Shown here: positions 39,904 through 50,985 of the stretch, one piece after another
Position numbering within the stretch: position 1 is the stretch's first letter
Layout of the letters: each line of letters begins with the position of its first letter
Notes under the pieces: model-generated
The model's input: only the letters and a program-made list of their open reading frames with translations
What the model was told of the DNA's origin: nothing
Databases searched by the model: none
From: Vibrio aestivus
Lineage (GTDB): Bacteria > Pseudomonadota > Gammaproteobacteria > Enterobacterales > Vibrionaceae
DNA: 64,000 bases
Assembly: GCA_003263845.1 (NCBI GenBank)
Contig: JYJN01000070.1
Location: forward strand, 1-64,000
Direction of reading: 5' to 3'
Translations under genes and position numbers: made by a program

Positions 39904-42355
39904 ATGGCATTTTGGAATCGAAACAAGGAAGAGACACGCCACCATGCATATGAGCAAAAGGCTCCTGAGCTTAAGGACTCATTGATGCAAGAAAGCGATG
40001 TCGACGAATCATCAACCAGTCATGCAGCCAACGATCGGCTTGTAGCGGCATTGGATGGTGCTCAAACAGCGTTAATGATGATCGACAGAGACTTCAAGAT
40101 CACCTATTTCAATCGAAAATCATTGGAGCTTCTAAAGCACCACGAACGTCTGTTTCAGTCGGTTTGGCCGGGATTTGAAGCGACAGAGTCCTTTCTTGAT
40201 GGCTACTGTATTGATGGCTTTCATGCTAATCCGCAGCATCAAAGACAGCTATTATCCAACCCAGGGAACATGCCATACAACACGGTCATTACTATAAAAG
40301 ACATCAAGATTTCCCTTAATGTAGGCGCCATAGTTGATGCAAAAGGAAACTATGTCGGCAATACCTTAGAGTGGGAAGACGTCACCGAGGCGCTCCGAAA
40401 AGAAGATGCGATTGCTCGTTTGCAGGCGGCGGTAGATCAAGCTCAAACGGCGATGGTGATGATCGACAGAGATTTCGAGATTACCTACATCAACGAAGAA
40501 ACACTCAAGCTGTTTAGAAAACATGAAGCGGTGTTCAGAACCGTTTGGAGTGGCTTTACGGCTCCAGTGACTGGTTAATGGGGCGTTGTATTGATGAGTT
40601 TCATAAGAATCCTGCTCACCAGCGTCAAATGCTAGCGGACCCCACCAACTTGCCTTACAAAACCGACATTTCGGTTGGCGATTTGAAAATTGAGCTCAAT
40701 GTAGCCGCGATTCACAATCAAAAAGGCGAATACATAGGTAATACGCTTGAGTGGCGTGATGTAACCGAAGAGCGAGCGCAAGAGAAAGAGATTGGCCGCT
40801 TGGCTTCCGCGGTGAAAGGTATGACGACTAACTTGATGATGGCCGATGAAGAAGGGGTAATTCAGTATGTGAACCCCTCTCTTACCACACTATTGAAAAG
40901 CCGTGAGCACCAACTTCAAGCAGTGTTTCCTGGATTTGATGCTAGTAACCTCGTGGGTAAGAACATCGATATTTTCCACAAGAATCCTGCTCATCAACGT
41001 TCGATCATTAACAATCCCGATCGGCTGCCGTTTAGCTCAGACATCAAAGTGGCGGGTCTTGAATTCAATCTGACCTGTATTGCGATGCGCGACGGCTCCG
41101 GTAACTACATTGGACCCGCACTTCAATGGGTAGATATTACCGAACAGCGTGACGGCCAGCGACAAGTCGAAGATCTGATTCAAAAAGCCATTGCGGGTGA
41201 CTTGAATGAACGTATTGATACCACCGTGTACAACGGCTTTATGAAAGAACTTGGGGATGGCATTAATAACTTGCTCGATACTCTCGTTGCACCGCTAGGG
41301 CAATGTATTGAGGTGATGAGTCATGTGGCAGAAGGTGATCTCAACTCTAGCATGGATGAAGGTAATCAAGGTGAGTTTGGCCGATTAGAGAATGCAGTGA
41401 ACACTTCGATTCTTAATCTAAGAAACATGGTAGAGAAAATCACCACGTCATCGGCGCGCGTGGCGACGGCATCAACAGAGATTGCAGAAGGTAATGATGA
41501 TTTGAGCCAGCGTGTTGAAGCGCAGGCTTCAAACCTTGAAGAAACAGCCGCGAGTATGGAAGAGATGACGGCCACCGTTAAGCAGAATGCTGATAACGCA
41601 AAAGGTGCTAATGAGCTTGCTGATGATGCCGCGAAAAAAGCGGGGCGAGGTGGCGAAGTCGTTGGCCAAGCAGTGTCTGCTATGTCTGAGATTAATAGTG
41701 CCAGTAAGAAGATTTCAGACATCATTGGTGTCATTGATGAAATCGCATTCCAAACCAACTTGTTGGCACTTAATGCTGCTGTAGAGGCTGCAAGAGCCGG
41801 TGAGCAGGGGCGTGGTTTTGCGGTCGTCGCAGGTGAGGTTCGTAACCTTGCGCAGCGAAGTGCGGCGGCAGCGAAGGAGATCAAAGGCCTGATTAAGGAC
41901 AGTGTTGAGAAGGTCGATGAAGGCTCACGATTGGTTGATAAGTCGGGCGACACCCTCAATGAAATTGTAGATGCGGTAGAAAAAGTTACGGAACTTATCG
42001 CCCAAATCGCAGATTCAAGTGCCGAGCAATCAACAGGGATTGATGAGATTAACCGCGCTATTGCCATGATGGATGAGATGACCCAGCAAAACGCATCACT
42101 GGTGGAAGAAACGTCGGCGGCGAGTCAATCACTCAAAGATGAAGGTAAACAGCTGTTGAACTTGATGAACTACTTCAACAGTGATGCAAAAGTCACTACC
42201 TTTGAATCGAAATCCCCTGTGTCGAGACAGAGGGGAGTGCGTCTAGGCCAACTAATATTAGTAATATTCGATCAAATAGCCCTGTATCGAAAAGCAATGT
42301 GGTCAATTCTGGAATGAAATTTAGTGAGGATAGTGACGAATGGGAAGAGTTCTAA
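39904..42355 (+). CDS. Cytoplasmic methyl-accepting protein with three PAS domains (two frameshifts)
   Basis: Soluble chemoreceptor. Three PAS repeats (about residues 40-160, 170-285, 290-400), each with MMIDRDF- or MMADEEG-type starts and an FHxNPxHQR motif, then a HAMP-like segment ([27 protein letters not shown]) and a signalling domain with the hairpin tip [36 protein letters not shown]. No transmembrane helix. Missing bases near 40558 and in GGGG at 42232-42235 break the frame. Restoring them gives 817 aa ending EWEEF, a CheR/CheB-binding tether. Sensing of redox state or gas by PAS is plausible, but no ligand is shown. Confidence 0.88.
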
Positions 42356-43199
42356 CTCGTTCTGACTCTGCATCAACGACCATGAAAAGGGAGTTTGAAC
42401 TCACGGATAAAGACTTCAAGTTTATTCAGTGGTTCATTCATAAAACGGTCGGTATCTATCTGTCTGATAGAAAGAAGACCATGGTCTATGGCCGGGTTAG
42501 CCGCTTGTTGCGTAAAAGGGGATTAAAACGTTTTAGTGAGTTCAAGGCCATCATAGAAAGTGATGAACAAGAGCGTGTTCATTTTATTAACAGTTTGACG
42601 ACCAATAAAACCGAGTTTTTCCGAGAGTATCACCACTTTGAGTTTATCGAGAAAGTGATGGCAAAAGAGTGGCAAGAGCGTCACTGCGAAGAAGTACGGA
42701 TATGGTCTGCGGGATGTTCAACAGGCCAAGAACCTTACAGTTTGGTTTCTTCCCTGTATCGCTCAGGTGTTTTGGATTGGTGCCCATCGGTCAGACTTAT
42801 CGCGACGGATCTGGATACGAATGTGCTCTCTGTCGCGCAGCAGGGGATTTACCCAGATAGCGTGCTAGAAAGCATTCCCAAACCCTACCTCAAGCCCTGT
42901 TTTGTAAAGGGTAGAGGGGCCCAAAAAGGCAATATTAAAATTTCCAAAGGACTGCAGCAGCTTATCCAGTTTCGTCAGCTCAATTTGCTGGAACAGTGGA
43001 ACTTTAATGAAAAGTTTGACCTTATCTCATGCCGTAATGTCATGATTTATTTCGATAAAGAGACTCAGCAACTCCTGCTCAAACGCTTTCATCAGCAGTT
43101 GAATGCCAATGGCATCTTGCTCATTGGCCATTCGGAAAGTGTAGGGCGAGTAGTGATATTTTTCATCACTTGGGCCACACCATATATGTAAAACGGTAG
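42340..43199 (+). CDS. cheR: Chemoreceptor methyltransferase CheR (one frameshift)
   Basis: Methylates receptor glutamates using S-adenosylmethionine. [54 protein letters not shown] (SAM site), [10 protein letters not shown] and [11 protein letters not shown] are typical. One base is missing near 43149; restoring it gives [16 protein letters not shown] and a stop at 43197-43199. The ATG at 42340 overlaps the restored receptor end by 16 bp and gives 286 aa; an ATG at 42382 is possible. Confidence 0.9.
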
Positions 43200-43208
43200 C
43201 AATGAATT

Positions 43209-43853
43209 ATGACTTCCATCAGTGAGCGACTTCATCCCAATGGCAGTAACCTCTATAGCCGGTTTTATCACCCGCAAAAAGAGGCGCATATCGTGAAGGT
43301 GCAACCTGGTGGGGTCTATTGTACCAATAAAGAAGAGATCATCTGTACCGGTTTAGGTTCTTGTGTGGCGGCATGTATGTGGGAGCCTAATCTAAAAAAT
43401 TGGTGGAATGAATCACTTCTTGTTGCCCTTTGATAGTCATGCTGAGCTGAGACACTGGCATGCGGATGAATTTTTATCAACGGCCGCGCGATACGGCAGC
43501 CATGCCATGGAGATGTTGATCAATGAACTCGTTCACCTTGGCGCTGATAGGCGTAATTTGCAGATTAAGTTGTTTGGTGGTGCTCAAATGCTGGGTAAGC
43601 ACTCCATGATTGGCAAGAAAAACATTGAGTTCATTCTTCACTATGTAGAACAAGAGTCTTTTGCTGTACAGGCGCAAGACTTGGGTGGCTTGAGCCAAGA
43701 AAAGTGATGTTTGATCCATTGTCTGGTCGTGCTTGGATTAAGCGGATTCCGTTTGGAGAAGCGAATAACCTTCAGCATCTTGAAGACAAATACGCCTCTC
43801 AGATTGGTCGTGAAAGCCACCAAAAACATGACGATGATGTGGAGTTATTCTAA
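43209..43853 (+). CDS. cheD: Chemoreceptor glutamine deamidase CheD (two frameshifts)
   Basis: Deamidates receptor glutamines. [16 protein letters not shown] holds the catalytic Cys, and GGMNHFLLP with H is the second motif, then IKLFGGAQM. An extra A in the run at 43394-43399 and a missing C near 43696 split it into three frames. Corrected, it is 214 aa ending HDDDVELF, and its stop overlaps the CheB start (TAATG). Confidence 0.9.
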
Positions 43854-44907
43854 TGGGCAAACGAATAAAGGTACTCGTAGTAGACGACTCTCCCGTTTTT
43901 AGAGCGTTACTGTCTCAGATAATCAATTCAGATAATGAACTTGAGGTGGTCGCTACCGCAGAAGATCCTTATGAAGCAAGAGATCTGATCAAGAAACACA
44001 ATCCCGACGTCCTCACCCTCGACATTGAAATGCCGAAAATGAATGGGGTGCAGTTTTTGAAAAATCTGATGCGTTTAAGGCCTATGCCTGTTGTGATGAT
44101 TTCGACCTTAACGCAACACGGAGCTGAACCTACTTTGGCTGCCTTGGAGTTGGGCGCAATTGATTACTTTCCTAAACCGGCCGTTGAAGACACTGGCGAG
44201 CTGACTGATTATCGCCAAGAGGTGAACAGTAAAATCAAAATGGCAGCGCAGGCCAATGTGACAGGAAACGAAGGCCGCATGGCTAAAATTGCAGAATCGA
44301 ACTCAGTACATTCACCGTCAATAGCGTCGAAAAGTGATGTTGAGCTCATTGCCATTGGGGCCTCTACGGGGGGAACCGAAGCAGTGAAAAAAGTTCTTTC
44401 AGGCTTACCTAATCGTCTACCCCCTATTGTCATAACTCAGCATATCAGCGCTATGTTTACCGCCTCATTTGCTAAGCGTTTGAACTCTGAAAGTGCCATC
44501 GAGGTGAAAGAACTTACGGTAAGTTGCGCTCCCTTGATTCATGGTTGTGCCTATCTCGCACCAGGCGACAAGCACTTAGTGATTGTGAGAAAAGGCAAAC
44601 ATCTCTATTGCCAGCTTGACGATAGGCCACCTGTGAATCGCCATAAACCGTCAGTGGATGTGATGTTCGATACGGTTGCCGAAGTGGTGGGGGCAAAAGC
44701 GGTGGGTGTCCTTCTGACTGGAATGGGACAAGATGGCGCGAAAGGTATGCTTAATATGAAGAATCAAGGTGCAGAAACAATCGCTCAAGATCAAAAGTCT
44801 AGCGTAGTGTGGGGAATGCCGAAAGCTGCGATCGATATTGGGGCGCGACTCATGTTGCCAGCTTGTCGCATGTCCCCCAAGCATTACGTGATTTAACTAA
44901 GAACTAA
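43853..44907 (+). CDS. cheB: Protein-glutamate methylesterase CheB (one frameshift)
   Basis: Receiver domain ([15 protein letters not shown], phospho-Asp in [13 protein letters not shown], Lys in YFPKPAVE) fused to the methylesterase domain with catalytic Ser in [12 protein letters not shown], His in [11 protein letters not shown] and Asp in [12 protein letters not shown] base is missing near 44845. Restored, the end reads [20 protein letters not shown], 351 aa. Confidence 0.93.
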
Positions 44908-45002
44908 GAACCAGGAGTGGCCAAACTAGCGACTAAAGAATCGGGTTAGCTAAATGAGTCACTCAAACCACAGCTGTTAGTTGCCGCAGAAAAGGACGTC
45001 AA

Positions 45003-46199
45003 ATGAAGGCCAAATTGTCGACAAAGAAAGTGTTAGTCATCATTGCTCAGGGTTTGTGCTTAGCTATCGCCTTTTATTTGATGGATCAATACTCTGCGAT
45101 TGTGCTGGCGGTTGTCGCGGCAGCGATTCCATGGTGGTTGTTATCAAGTCAGCTACAAACGCTTAAACAATCTAAGCCGACCGAGCTTCAGACGAATGAA
45201 AACAAATTGGCTGAGGGTAAGGGCTTCAAGAAAAAACACGACTTTGAAGATGTTTACTCAGAGGCAGACACTCGCATCTTAACGGCAAAAACCATGTCCA
45301 GTGTGATCCCACAACTGCAAGACCCTCTAGATAGGCAACATACCGTTATTGATGAATCAGTCGAAACCTTGAACAACAGCTTCTTTAGTTTGCAGAAGGT
45401 TGCAGAAGAACAAAATGCAATTTCAAACGTGCTAGTGGATGAGCTGTTTGGTAATACCGATAATGAAAATGACCTTGCCCAAGTTCTTCCCAAAACTGAA
45501 GCCATTATTCGTGAATTCGTACAAACCCTCGTTGATGTGTCTGAAAAGAGTATTGCTGCTGTCCACAGCATTCATGATATGTCCGATAAGCTGAAATCTG
45601 TGTTTCGATTGCTCGATCAAGTGAAGGGATTGTCAGAGCAAACCAACTTATTGGCACTGAACGCCGCCATTGAAGCCGCGCGAGCGGGTGAAGCTGGGCG
45701 GGGCTTTGCGGTCGTTGCACAGGAGGTACGCAACCTTTCGGTGAAGGCTGAAGAGTTAAATGAACAGATTGCCAATGAAATCAATGTGGCTCAATCCACT
45801 GTTGAACAAGCCAATACCATTGTCGGGGAAATGGCGTCCATTGATATGACCAACGCCATTGAGTCGAAAGAGAAGGTCGACACTATGCTTCGAGGGGTTC
45901 ACGAAACAAATGTCCACATCGAGCAAGAAGTGAATAAGATTCATGAACTCGGCGCAGAGCTTCATGTGCAGGTAGATAACGGTATTAGGGCGCTGCAATT
46001 TGCAGATATTGTCTCTCAACAAGGCGATTATGCGAAAGACACGCTAAAATATATTCAAGAGGTTGCGCAATCTTTGGAAGGGAAGGATTGCCAAGAAATT
46101 CAGACTCAGCTTAATGAGATTATGAATAAGGTGAAAAGTCGCGGTGTACTCGCTGCTAGGCAATCAAGCATAGAAGAAGGCGAAGTCGAACTGTTTTAA
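45003..46199 (+). CDS. Membrane-anchored MCP-like protein without sensor domain
   Basis: A 398-aa protein with two closely spaced N-terminal helices ([17 protein letters not shown] and [15 protein letters not shown]) and almost no periplasmic loop, then a cytoplasmic MCP signalling core with [33 protein letters not shown]. The C-terminus shows [11 protein letters not shown]. It resembles VCA1088-type proteins at the end of V. cholerae Che cluster III. No EWEEF tether. May sense membrane state or act as an adaptor; unknown. Confidence 0.85.
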   Translation: MKAKLSTKKVLVIIAQGLCLAIAFYLMDQYSAIVLAVVAAAIPWWLLSSQLQTLKQSKPTELQTNENKLAEGKGFKKKHDFEDVYSEADTRILTAKTMSSVIPQLQDPLDRQHTVIDESVETLNNSFFSLQKVAEEQNAISNVLVDELFGNTDNENDLAQVLPKTEAIIREFVQTLVDVSEKSIAAVHSIHDMSDKLKSVFRLLDQVKGLSEQTNLLALNAAIEAARAGEAGRGFAVVAQEVRNLSVKAEELNEQIANEINVAQSTVEQANTIVGEMASIDMTNAIESKEKVDTMLRGVHETNVHIEQEVNKIHELGAELHVQVDNGIRALQFADIVSQQGDYAKDTLKYIQEVAQSLEGKDCQEIQTQLNEIMNKVKSRGVLAARQSSIEEGEVELF

Positions 46200-46209
46200 G
46201 GGATAGCTT

Positions 46210-46509
46210 ATGAGTATTGATGTAAATATCGATTCAACGCGCAAGCACATAACGATAGCGATTGAAGGGGCGTTTGGGTTTAATTTAGTCCAAGAATTCC
46301 GTCGCAGTTACAGTGAACATAAAGGATACCAGTTTACTGTGGACTTAAGAAAAGTTGATTATATCGACAGTGCGGGCTTAGGCATGCTGCTGAACATGCA
46401 AAATTATCTCAATCTGTCTGATGGCAGTATCGTGTTGGCTAATCCACTCCCTCAAGTGAAGAAGATTTTGATTATCTCTCGGTTTGATAAAAAGTTTCAG
46501 ATTGAATAG
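46210..46509 (+). CDS. STAS-domain anti-sigma-factor-antagonist-like protein
   Basis: A 99-aa STAS protein of SpoIIAA/RsbV type. It keeps the phosphorylatable Ser in VDYIDSAGLGMLLNM, unlike the STAS protein at the start of the operon. The next gene encodes PP2C and anti-sigma-like ATPase domains, so this is its likely substrate. Confidence 0.85.
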   Translation: MSIDVNIDSTRKHITIAIEGAFGFNLVQEFRRSYSEHKGYQFTVDLRKVDYIDSAGLGMLLNMQNYLNLSDGSIVLANPLPQVKKILIISRFDKKFQIE

Positions 46510-46541
46510 TTCTTCATGGAATAGGTACATAGGAGCTGGCT

Positions 46542-48233
46542 ATGAAAGTGATGGTTGTTGACGACAACGATACCAACAGGAAAGTTTGCCGAATAATACT
46601 TTCAGAAATCACACACGACATTATTATGTTGGAGGATGGCTCTAAAGTCATACCTGCGCTTCAGGCGTGTGATGAAATGCCAGACGTCATTCTTCTTGAT
46701 GTTTTAATGCCAATCAAAGATGGCTTCACCGCCGCTCAAGAGATAAGAACCGCTTTTCCTGAAAACCACATTCCTATCATTTTCCTTACCGCTCTCAATG
46801 ACAGAGATTCTTTTGAGCGCTGCCTGAATCTTGGTGATGACTTCATTTTAAAACCTGTCGACCGCAGCGTTTTGCTCAGTAAAGTTCGAGCACATAGCCG
46901 CATTGCTAAAATGCATGGCGAGATAACGATGCAGCGGGATGAGCTCAGACATTTCCATGAGCAAGTAAAGTATGACTACGCGATTGCCGAGTCCATTTTT
47001 GGTAACTTGATGGATGAGATGAGCGCTCAGATAGAGAAAGTCCATGGCTTAGATTACCTCTCCACTCCGATGACGGTGTTTAACGGAGATCTCATTGTGG
47101 TGGCTAGCCGCCTCATGGTGGCGTCTATGTAATGATTGCCGACGCAACAGGCCATGGTCTACCTGCCGCTATTTCCGCTATACCTGCTACTCGAGCGTTT
47201 TTCTCAATGGCGGCTAAAGGGCTGGCTCTCGGGGAAATCGTCTCAGAGATAAACTCTGTTCTCGTCCGATTTTTGCCTGTTGGCATGATGCTCGCGGCTA
47301 GCATATTTGAAGTGAGAGCCAATGGTCTAGAGGTATCTTGGTGGGGAGGTGGGCTTCCTACAGGGTATATTTTAGGTTCAGATGGCGAGATTGTGCGGGA
47401 GTTAGTCTCTACTCATATGCCGCTGGGTGTATTGAAAGAGAACGAATTTGAAGCATCAGTGACCCATTTGAAGCTGGCGCCTAGTGAACAGCTTATCTGT
47501 TACACAGATGGCGTGACCGAAGCGGCAAATGCGAGGGGGAACAGTTTGGCTCTGATCGAATTGAACAGGCTGTTGTAGGGCAAACTAATTTAATTCACTC
47601 ACTTTACAGCGCTGTTAAGGACTTCTCTCAAAATCAAAGCAGCGATGATCTCTCTATCCTTTCTATGCGCTTCCCTATAACCAATGGCAATCCGAGTTCA
47701 ATCGTTAAAGAAGAAGGCTTTTTAAGCACGATTCCAATCCAATCGGGCTTGAGTTTGGATGCAGATTTAATTAAATCAGGCCATGTGATGAACCAAGTTC
47801 GTGGTTTTCTTACGGGTATGGTTAGCGGTGGGTACATTTGGATCTTGTCTGCTCGGTCATTTCTGAGCTGATTACCAATGCAATTGATCACGGATTATTA
47901 GATTTAGACTCGAGGATCAAAGACAAGCCGGATGGCTTTTTTACTTTCTATCAGGTCCGTGAAGATAAACTGAAAGAGTTAAAGCTGGACGCCAAAGTTA
48001 CGTTAGATTTCGATTACTGTCCAAAGAGAAAGTTACTGAAGTTGGTTATTGAGCACAACGGTTCGGGTTTTGATTATCAAAAAATGAATGAAAGCAAGAG
48101 CTCAGATACCCACGGCCGAGGCATCATTTTAACTCGAGAGCTTTGTGAAACCTTGGAGTATTCAAATGAGGGTTGCAAAGTGACTGCTACTTACTTATTA
48201 GATGGAAGACATCATTTTCCAGCAAGCGTTTAA
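46542..48233 (+). CDS. Fused response regulator / PP2C phosphatase / HATPase kinase (three frameshifts)
   Basis: Three domains in one 564-aa chain. Receiver: KVMVVDDNDTNRKVC, phospho-Asp in VILLDVLMPIKDG, FILKPVDRS. Then a PP2C/SpoIIE phosphatase: MIADATGHGLPAAISA, LICYTDGVTEA, DDLSILSMRF. Last, an HATPase of anti-sigma kinase type: VISELITNAIDHGLLDL (N box) and GRGIIL. One base is missing near 47115, 47572 and 47832. It has both the kinase and the phosphatase for the STAS protein encoded just upstream, so one protein may set its phosphorylation state in reply to receiver input from the Che kinase. Function inferred. Confidence 0.82.
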
Positions 48234-48284
48234 CGTATACCCGAGTGAAACGAGGTCGCTTGGGGATAAATGTGATTAGAGCTA

Positions 48285-48299
48285 ATTCACACTGTAAAT
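48285..48299. other. parS2-like centromere site 6
   Basis: ATTCACACTGTAAAT, one mismatch from the perfect palindrome, between the chemosensory operon and the DUF342 gene, 18 kb from the origin. Confidence 0.75.
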
Positions 48300-48404
48300 T
48301 ATCCTAGAGTGATGTACGCCTTAGTTTCTCATAACAGAGATTTAGGTTAGAGACGCTTTTTTATAAAGTAGGGAACGTGTGCGTATGCCTGATACGAGTT
48401 TGGT

Positions 48405-50081
48405 ATGTGGAAGAAGTTAGTAGGATTATCTGAAGACAAAAGCCAAGTGCTCGCAAAGTTGCCCTCTGACCTTAACGTCAGTAACGACTTTAGCAGCAAA
48501 GGGTTGGAAGAGGCGTTAAGTGAGATTAACGCCAGTCACTTCTTTGTCATGGAAGAAGAAGTAACGCGGTTTATTAATTATGCCAAAGACAGCAAAGGCG
48601 AAGCCTACAGTGGCTTGGCCATTTGTGAGGTGCGCAATGCTCAAGTCGAAGTCGTCCTAACCGACCATGATATGCTAGCCAGTATGAAGGTGACAGGCGC
48701 CTATGGTGGCAATGCGCTAAAGGGCAGTGAAGTTGTTCATGCGCTGGCAATAGCCCATGTTACTAAAGGCATCAATAAGTTGGCGCTGAAAAAAGTGCTG
48801 CTCATGAGCACCAAACTCAAACCTGGAGAAACGTTTACTCAACCTGTTGCGAAAGGCAAGAACCCTATTCAAGGGCAAGATGCCAAATTTATCCCACTTG
48901 TTAAAGATCCGACTAAGCAGATACTCGCCCCAAAATCTCAGGGTGAAGACAAAGTTGATATGCTCAACCTAGGCGAGACGATTACCGTTGACGTAGATCA
49001 GCCTTTAATGAAGCGAGTTCCAGCGACCAAAGGCGTCGCTGGAATTACAGTACAAGGTAAAGTGATTCCACCTAAGCCGGGAAATGATCAAGCGCTTTCA
49101 GCCGCCAAAGGATCACACATATGTCCCACTAACCCGAACTTATTGCTGGCTACCGATTCAGGAATGCCATTGATCAAAGCCAAAACCGTGGAAGTCGAAA
49201 ACGCACTTTGTGTCCCCCAAATTGGTGTGGCCACTGGGCACGTAAAATTTAAAGGCAATGTCGTTGTGCTAGGAGATATTGAATCCGACATGCTAGTGCG
49301 CGCAACAGGAACCATTACAGTTGGCGGATTTATTGAGTCTGCTGATGTACAGGCCCAGGGGGATATAGAGGTCGCTAAGGGAATCATTGGGCATACGTCT
49401 AGCGGTAGCGATAAGAAAAGCTGCTGCGTTAAGTCTGGTGGCAATATCAAAGCGAACTATGCCCAATATTCTGAGATTCAAGCTGCAGATAATATAGAGC
49501 TTGCTGTGCACTGTATGAGTAACGACATACGCTGTGGTAACGATTTGACCGTATGTGACCGCAGCGAACGTCAAGGTACCCTTAGCGGTGGGACAACTCG
49601 TGTGGGTGGCAAAGTGACGTGTGTCAATCTTGGGGTTGAAGGCGATACAGCAACTCACGTGGAAGGGTTCGCTAGATTTGGCAAGTACAAAGAGCGGATT
49701 AATAAGCACAAAGAACATTATAAAAAAGCGCAAGAAGCGACGATGGACATCATTCGTCAGGAACTTGAGTTTAAAAAGAAACCAAAATCTGAACGTACCG
49801 ATGAAGAAGAAGCCCAAATTGATGCCAAGAAAGTCAAAGCCAACGATTACATGGAGAAAGCGAAAAACGCTCTAGAGATGCTTGAGAGTGAGTTTGAAGC
49901 GCTGTTGGAAACGAACATCGTCGATGTAAAGGGCAAGGTTTACACGCACGTGACGGTGCAATTTGGTGAAGAGAAGGTGGTGACTAAGCGAACTCATGGC
50001 CCAAGTACTTTTAGTTTCAATCAGTATGAAATTCAGTACTCCTCCAAATTAGATGAAGAAGATGTGGGTGTCGATATATAG
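48405..50081 (+). CDS. FapA/DUF342-family protein
   Basis: A 558-aa protein of the FapA (DUF342) family. After an N-terminal domain comes VDQPLMKRVPATKGVAGITVQGKVIP and repeats forming a beta-helix (VVVLGDIESDMLVRATGTITVGGFIESADVQAQGDI), followed by a Lys/Glu-rich coiled coil (about residues 430-510) and a short beta end. Members interact with polar or membrane proteins in some bacteria, but the job is unclear. The start has a weak ribosome site. Follows the Che operon on the same strand. Confidence 0.82.
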   Translation: MWKKLVGLSEDKSQVLAKLPSDLNVSNDFSSKGLEEALSEINASHFFVMEEEVTRFINYAKDSKGEAYSGLAICEVRNAQVEVVLTDHDMLASMKVTGAYGGNALKGSEVVHALAIAHVTKGINKLALKKVLLMSTKLKPGETFTQPVAKGKNPIQGQDAKFIPLVKDPTKQILAPKSQGEDKVDMLNLGETITVDVDQPLMKRVPATKGVAGITVQGKVIPPKPGNDQALSAAKGSHICPTNPNLLLATDSGMPLIKAKTVEVENALCVPQIGVATGHVKFKGNVVVLGDIESDMLVRATGTITVGGFIESADVQAQGDIEVAKGIIGHTSSGSDKKSCCVKSGGNIKANYAQYSEIQAADNIELAVHCMSNDIRCGNDLTVCDRSERQGTLSGGTTRVGGKVTCVNLGVEGDTATHVEGFARFGKYKERINKHKEHYKKAQEATMDIIRQELEFKKKPKSERTDEEEAQIDAKKVKANDYMEKAKNALEMLESEFEALLETNIVDVKGKVYTHVTVQFGEEKVVTKRTHGPSTFSFNQYEIQYSSKLDEEDVGVDI

Positions 50082-50120
50082 CTTGAGGAAAAGCTATTTT
50101 TCCTGGTCCTAAAAATTACA

Positions 50121-50151
50121 AAAGCTGGCTTTCGAGCCAGCTTTGTTTTTT
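50121..50151 (+). terminator. Terminator of the DUF342 gene
   Basis: AAAGCTGGCT / AGCCAGCTTT stem with a TTCG tetraloop, followed by GTTTTTT. Confidence 0.92.
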
Positions 50152-50164
50152 GACGCAATGTAAA

Positions 50165-50254
50165 TTAAGATGATTTTTCGTTCACGTTCTTGTTTGAGTC
50201 TTTCCAGTATTGGATACGAACGCGATGGAGCTGAGCTCTTCTCATTTTCTTCAT
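50165..50254 (-). CDS. Possible 29-aa basic small protein
   Basis: MKKMRRAQLHRVRIQYWKDS and nine more residues, then TAA. A good ribosome site (GAGGGAAT) lies just upstream of the ATG. Very basic and short. Not a family I recognise, so it may be chance. Confidence 0.35.
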   Translation of the reverse strand: MKKMRRAQLHRVRIQYWKDSNKNVNEKSS

Positions 50255-50728
50255 ATATTCCCTCACGGTTACTGTGTGCTCTTACCTGAGCTTCTGTTAA
50301 AACAGTTCCTTAAGACACTTTCAATGTAGCGGCCAACTGGCGTTTTCGCCACGATCTCGATCACAAATAAATAAGCCATTATGTCGTTTCGTCAGCCAAA
50401 CTATGATCTTAGTTAAACGATTCAAAGAGTAACCAAGTGCATATGTACCCAATTTAGCCCCCGATGATGACAGATTTATGTCGAAATTTGAGCGATTTGA
50501 TGACGATTTAGACTTTGAGATCTCCTTGTAAATACAAGGCTTATTGTGTCGTTGATTACGGTGATGTGAGTACTGTTAGGAAGGGTTAGACTAAAGTTGA
50601 TATTTTTGGGCTTTAGCTGTCGTATGTGAGGTTAAGTCGATTTTTTTTACACTTTTACTTGCTATTTATCACGATGTGAGCCATGTTTAATACATGGTCT
50701 TAGTTCTGATTCAAGGAAGGGGTAGAAT
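50255..50728. other. Gap upstream of a small membrane-protein gene
   Basis: About 470 bases without a recognisable gene. They hold the promoter of the small ORF at 50729, and a T9 tract lies near 50638-50648. Confidence 0.5.
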
Positions 50729-50881
50729 ATGGTACCGTTCGTCGTGATTGCCGTTTGTGCAGTAGTATTCTTTTTTTCATGGGTTGCACAGCATGGGGTT
50801 CCCTTGCTTGGTATGCAGTTAGATGCCGATGATCAACTTCTTCTGACAGAGCTCAGTGGTGAAGAAGTTCTGGAAGCTTAA
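50729..50881 (+). CDS. 50-aa single-span membrane protein
   Basis: Starts MVPFVVIAVCAVVFFFSWVA, one transmembrane helix, then an acidic tail (LDADDQLLLTELSGEEVLEA). A strong ribosome site (AAGGAAGGGG) precedes the ATG and a clear terminator lies 70 bp beyond, so it looks like a real gene. Family unknown to me. Confidence 0.65.
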   Translation: MVPFVVIAVCAVVFFFSWVAQHGVPLLGMQLDADDQLLLTELSGEEVLEA

Positions 50882-50950
50882 AGTATAAATATAGCACTTT
50901 AGCTTAGTGGCTAAATACAGTCAGCCATTTTTAGATATTTACCTATGATA

Positions 50951-50985
50951 ACAGCCCAAGTAGTGATACTACTTGGGCTGTTTTA
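50951..50985 (+). terminator. Strong terminator after the 50-aa gene
   Basis: A 13-bp stem, CAGCCCAAGTAGT with ACTACTTGGGCTG around GAT, followed by TTTT. Confidence 0.9.

Noticed and set aside
41366..42067. Long minus-strand frame opposite the MCP signalling domain
   Set aside because: Ser/Ala-rich shadow of the conserved receptor hairpin on the plus strand.
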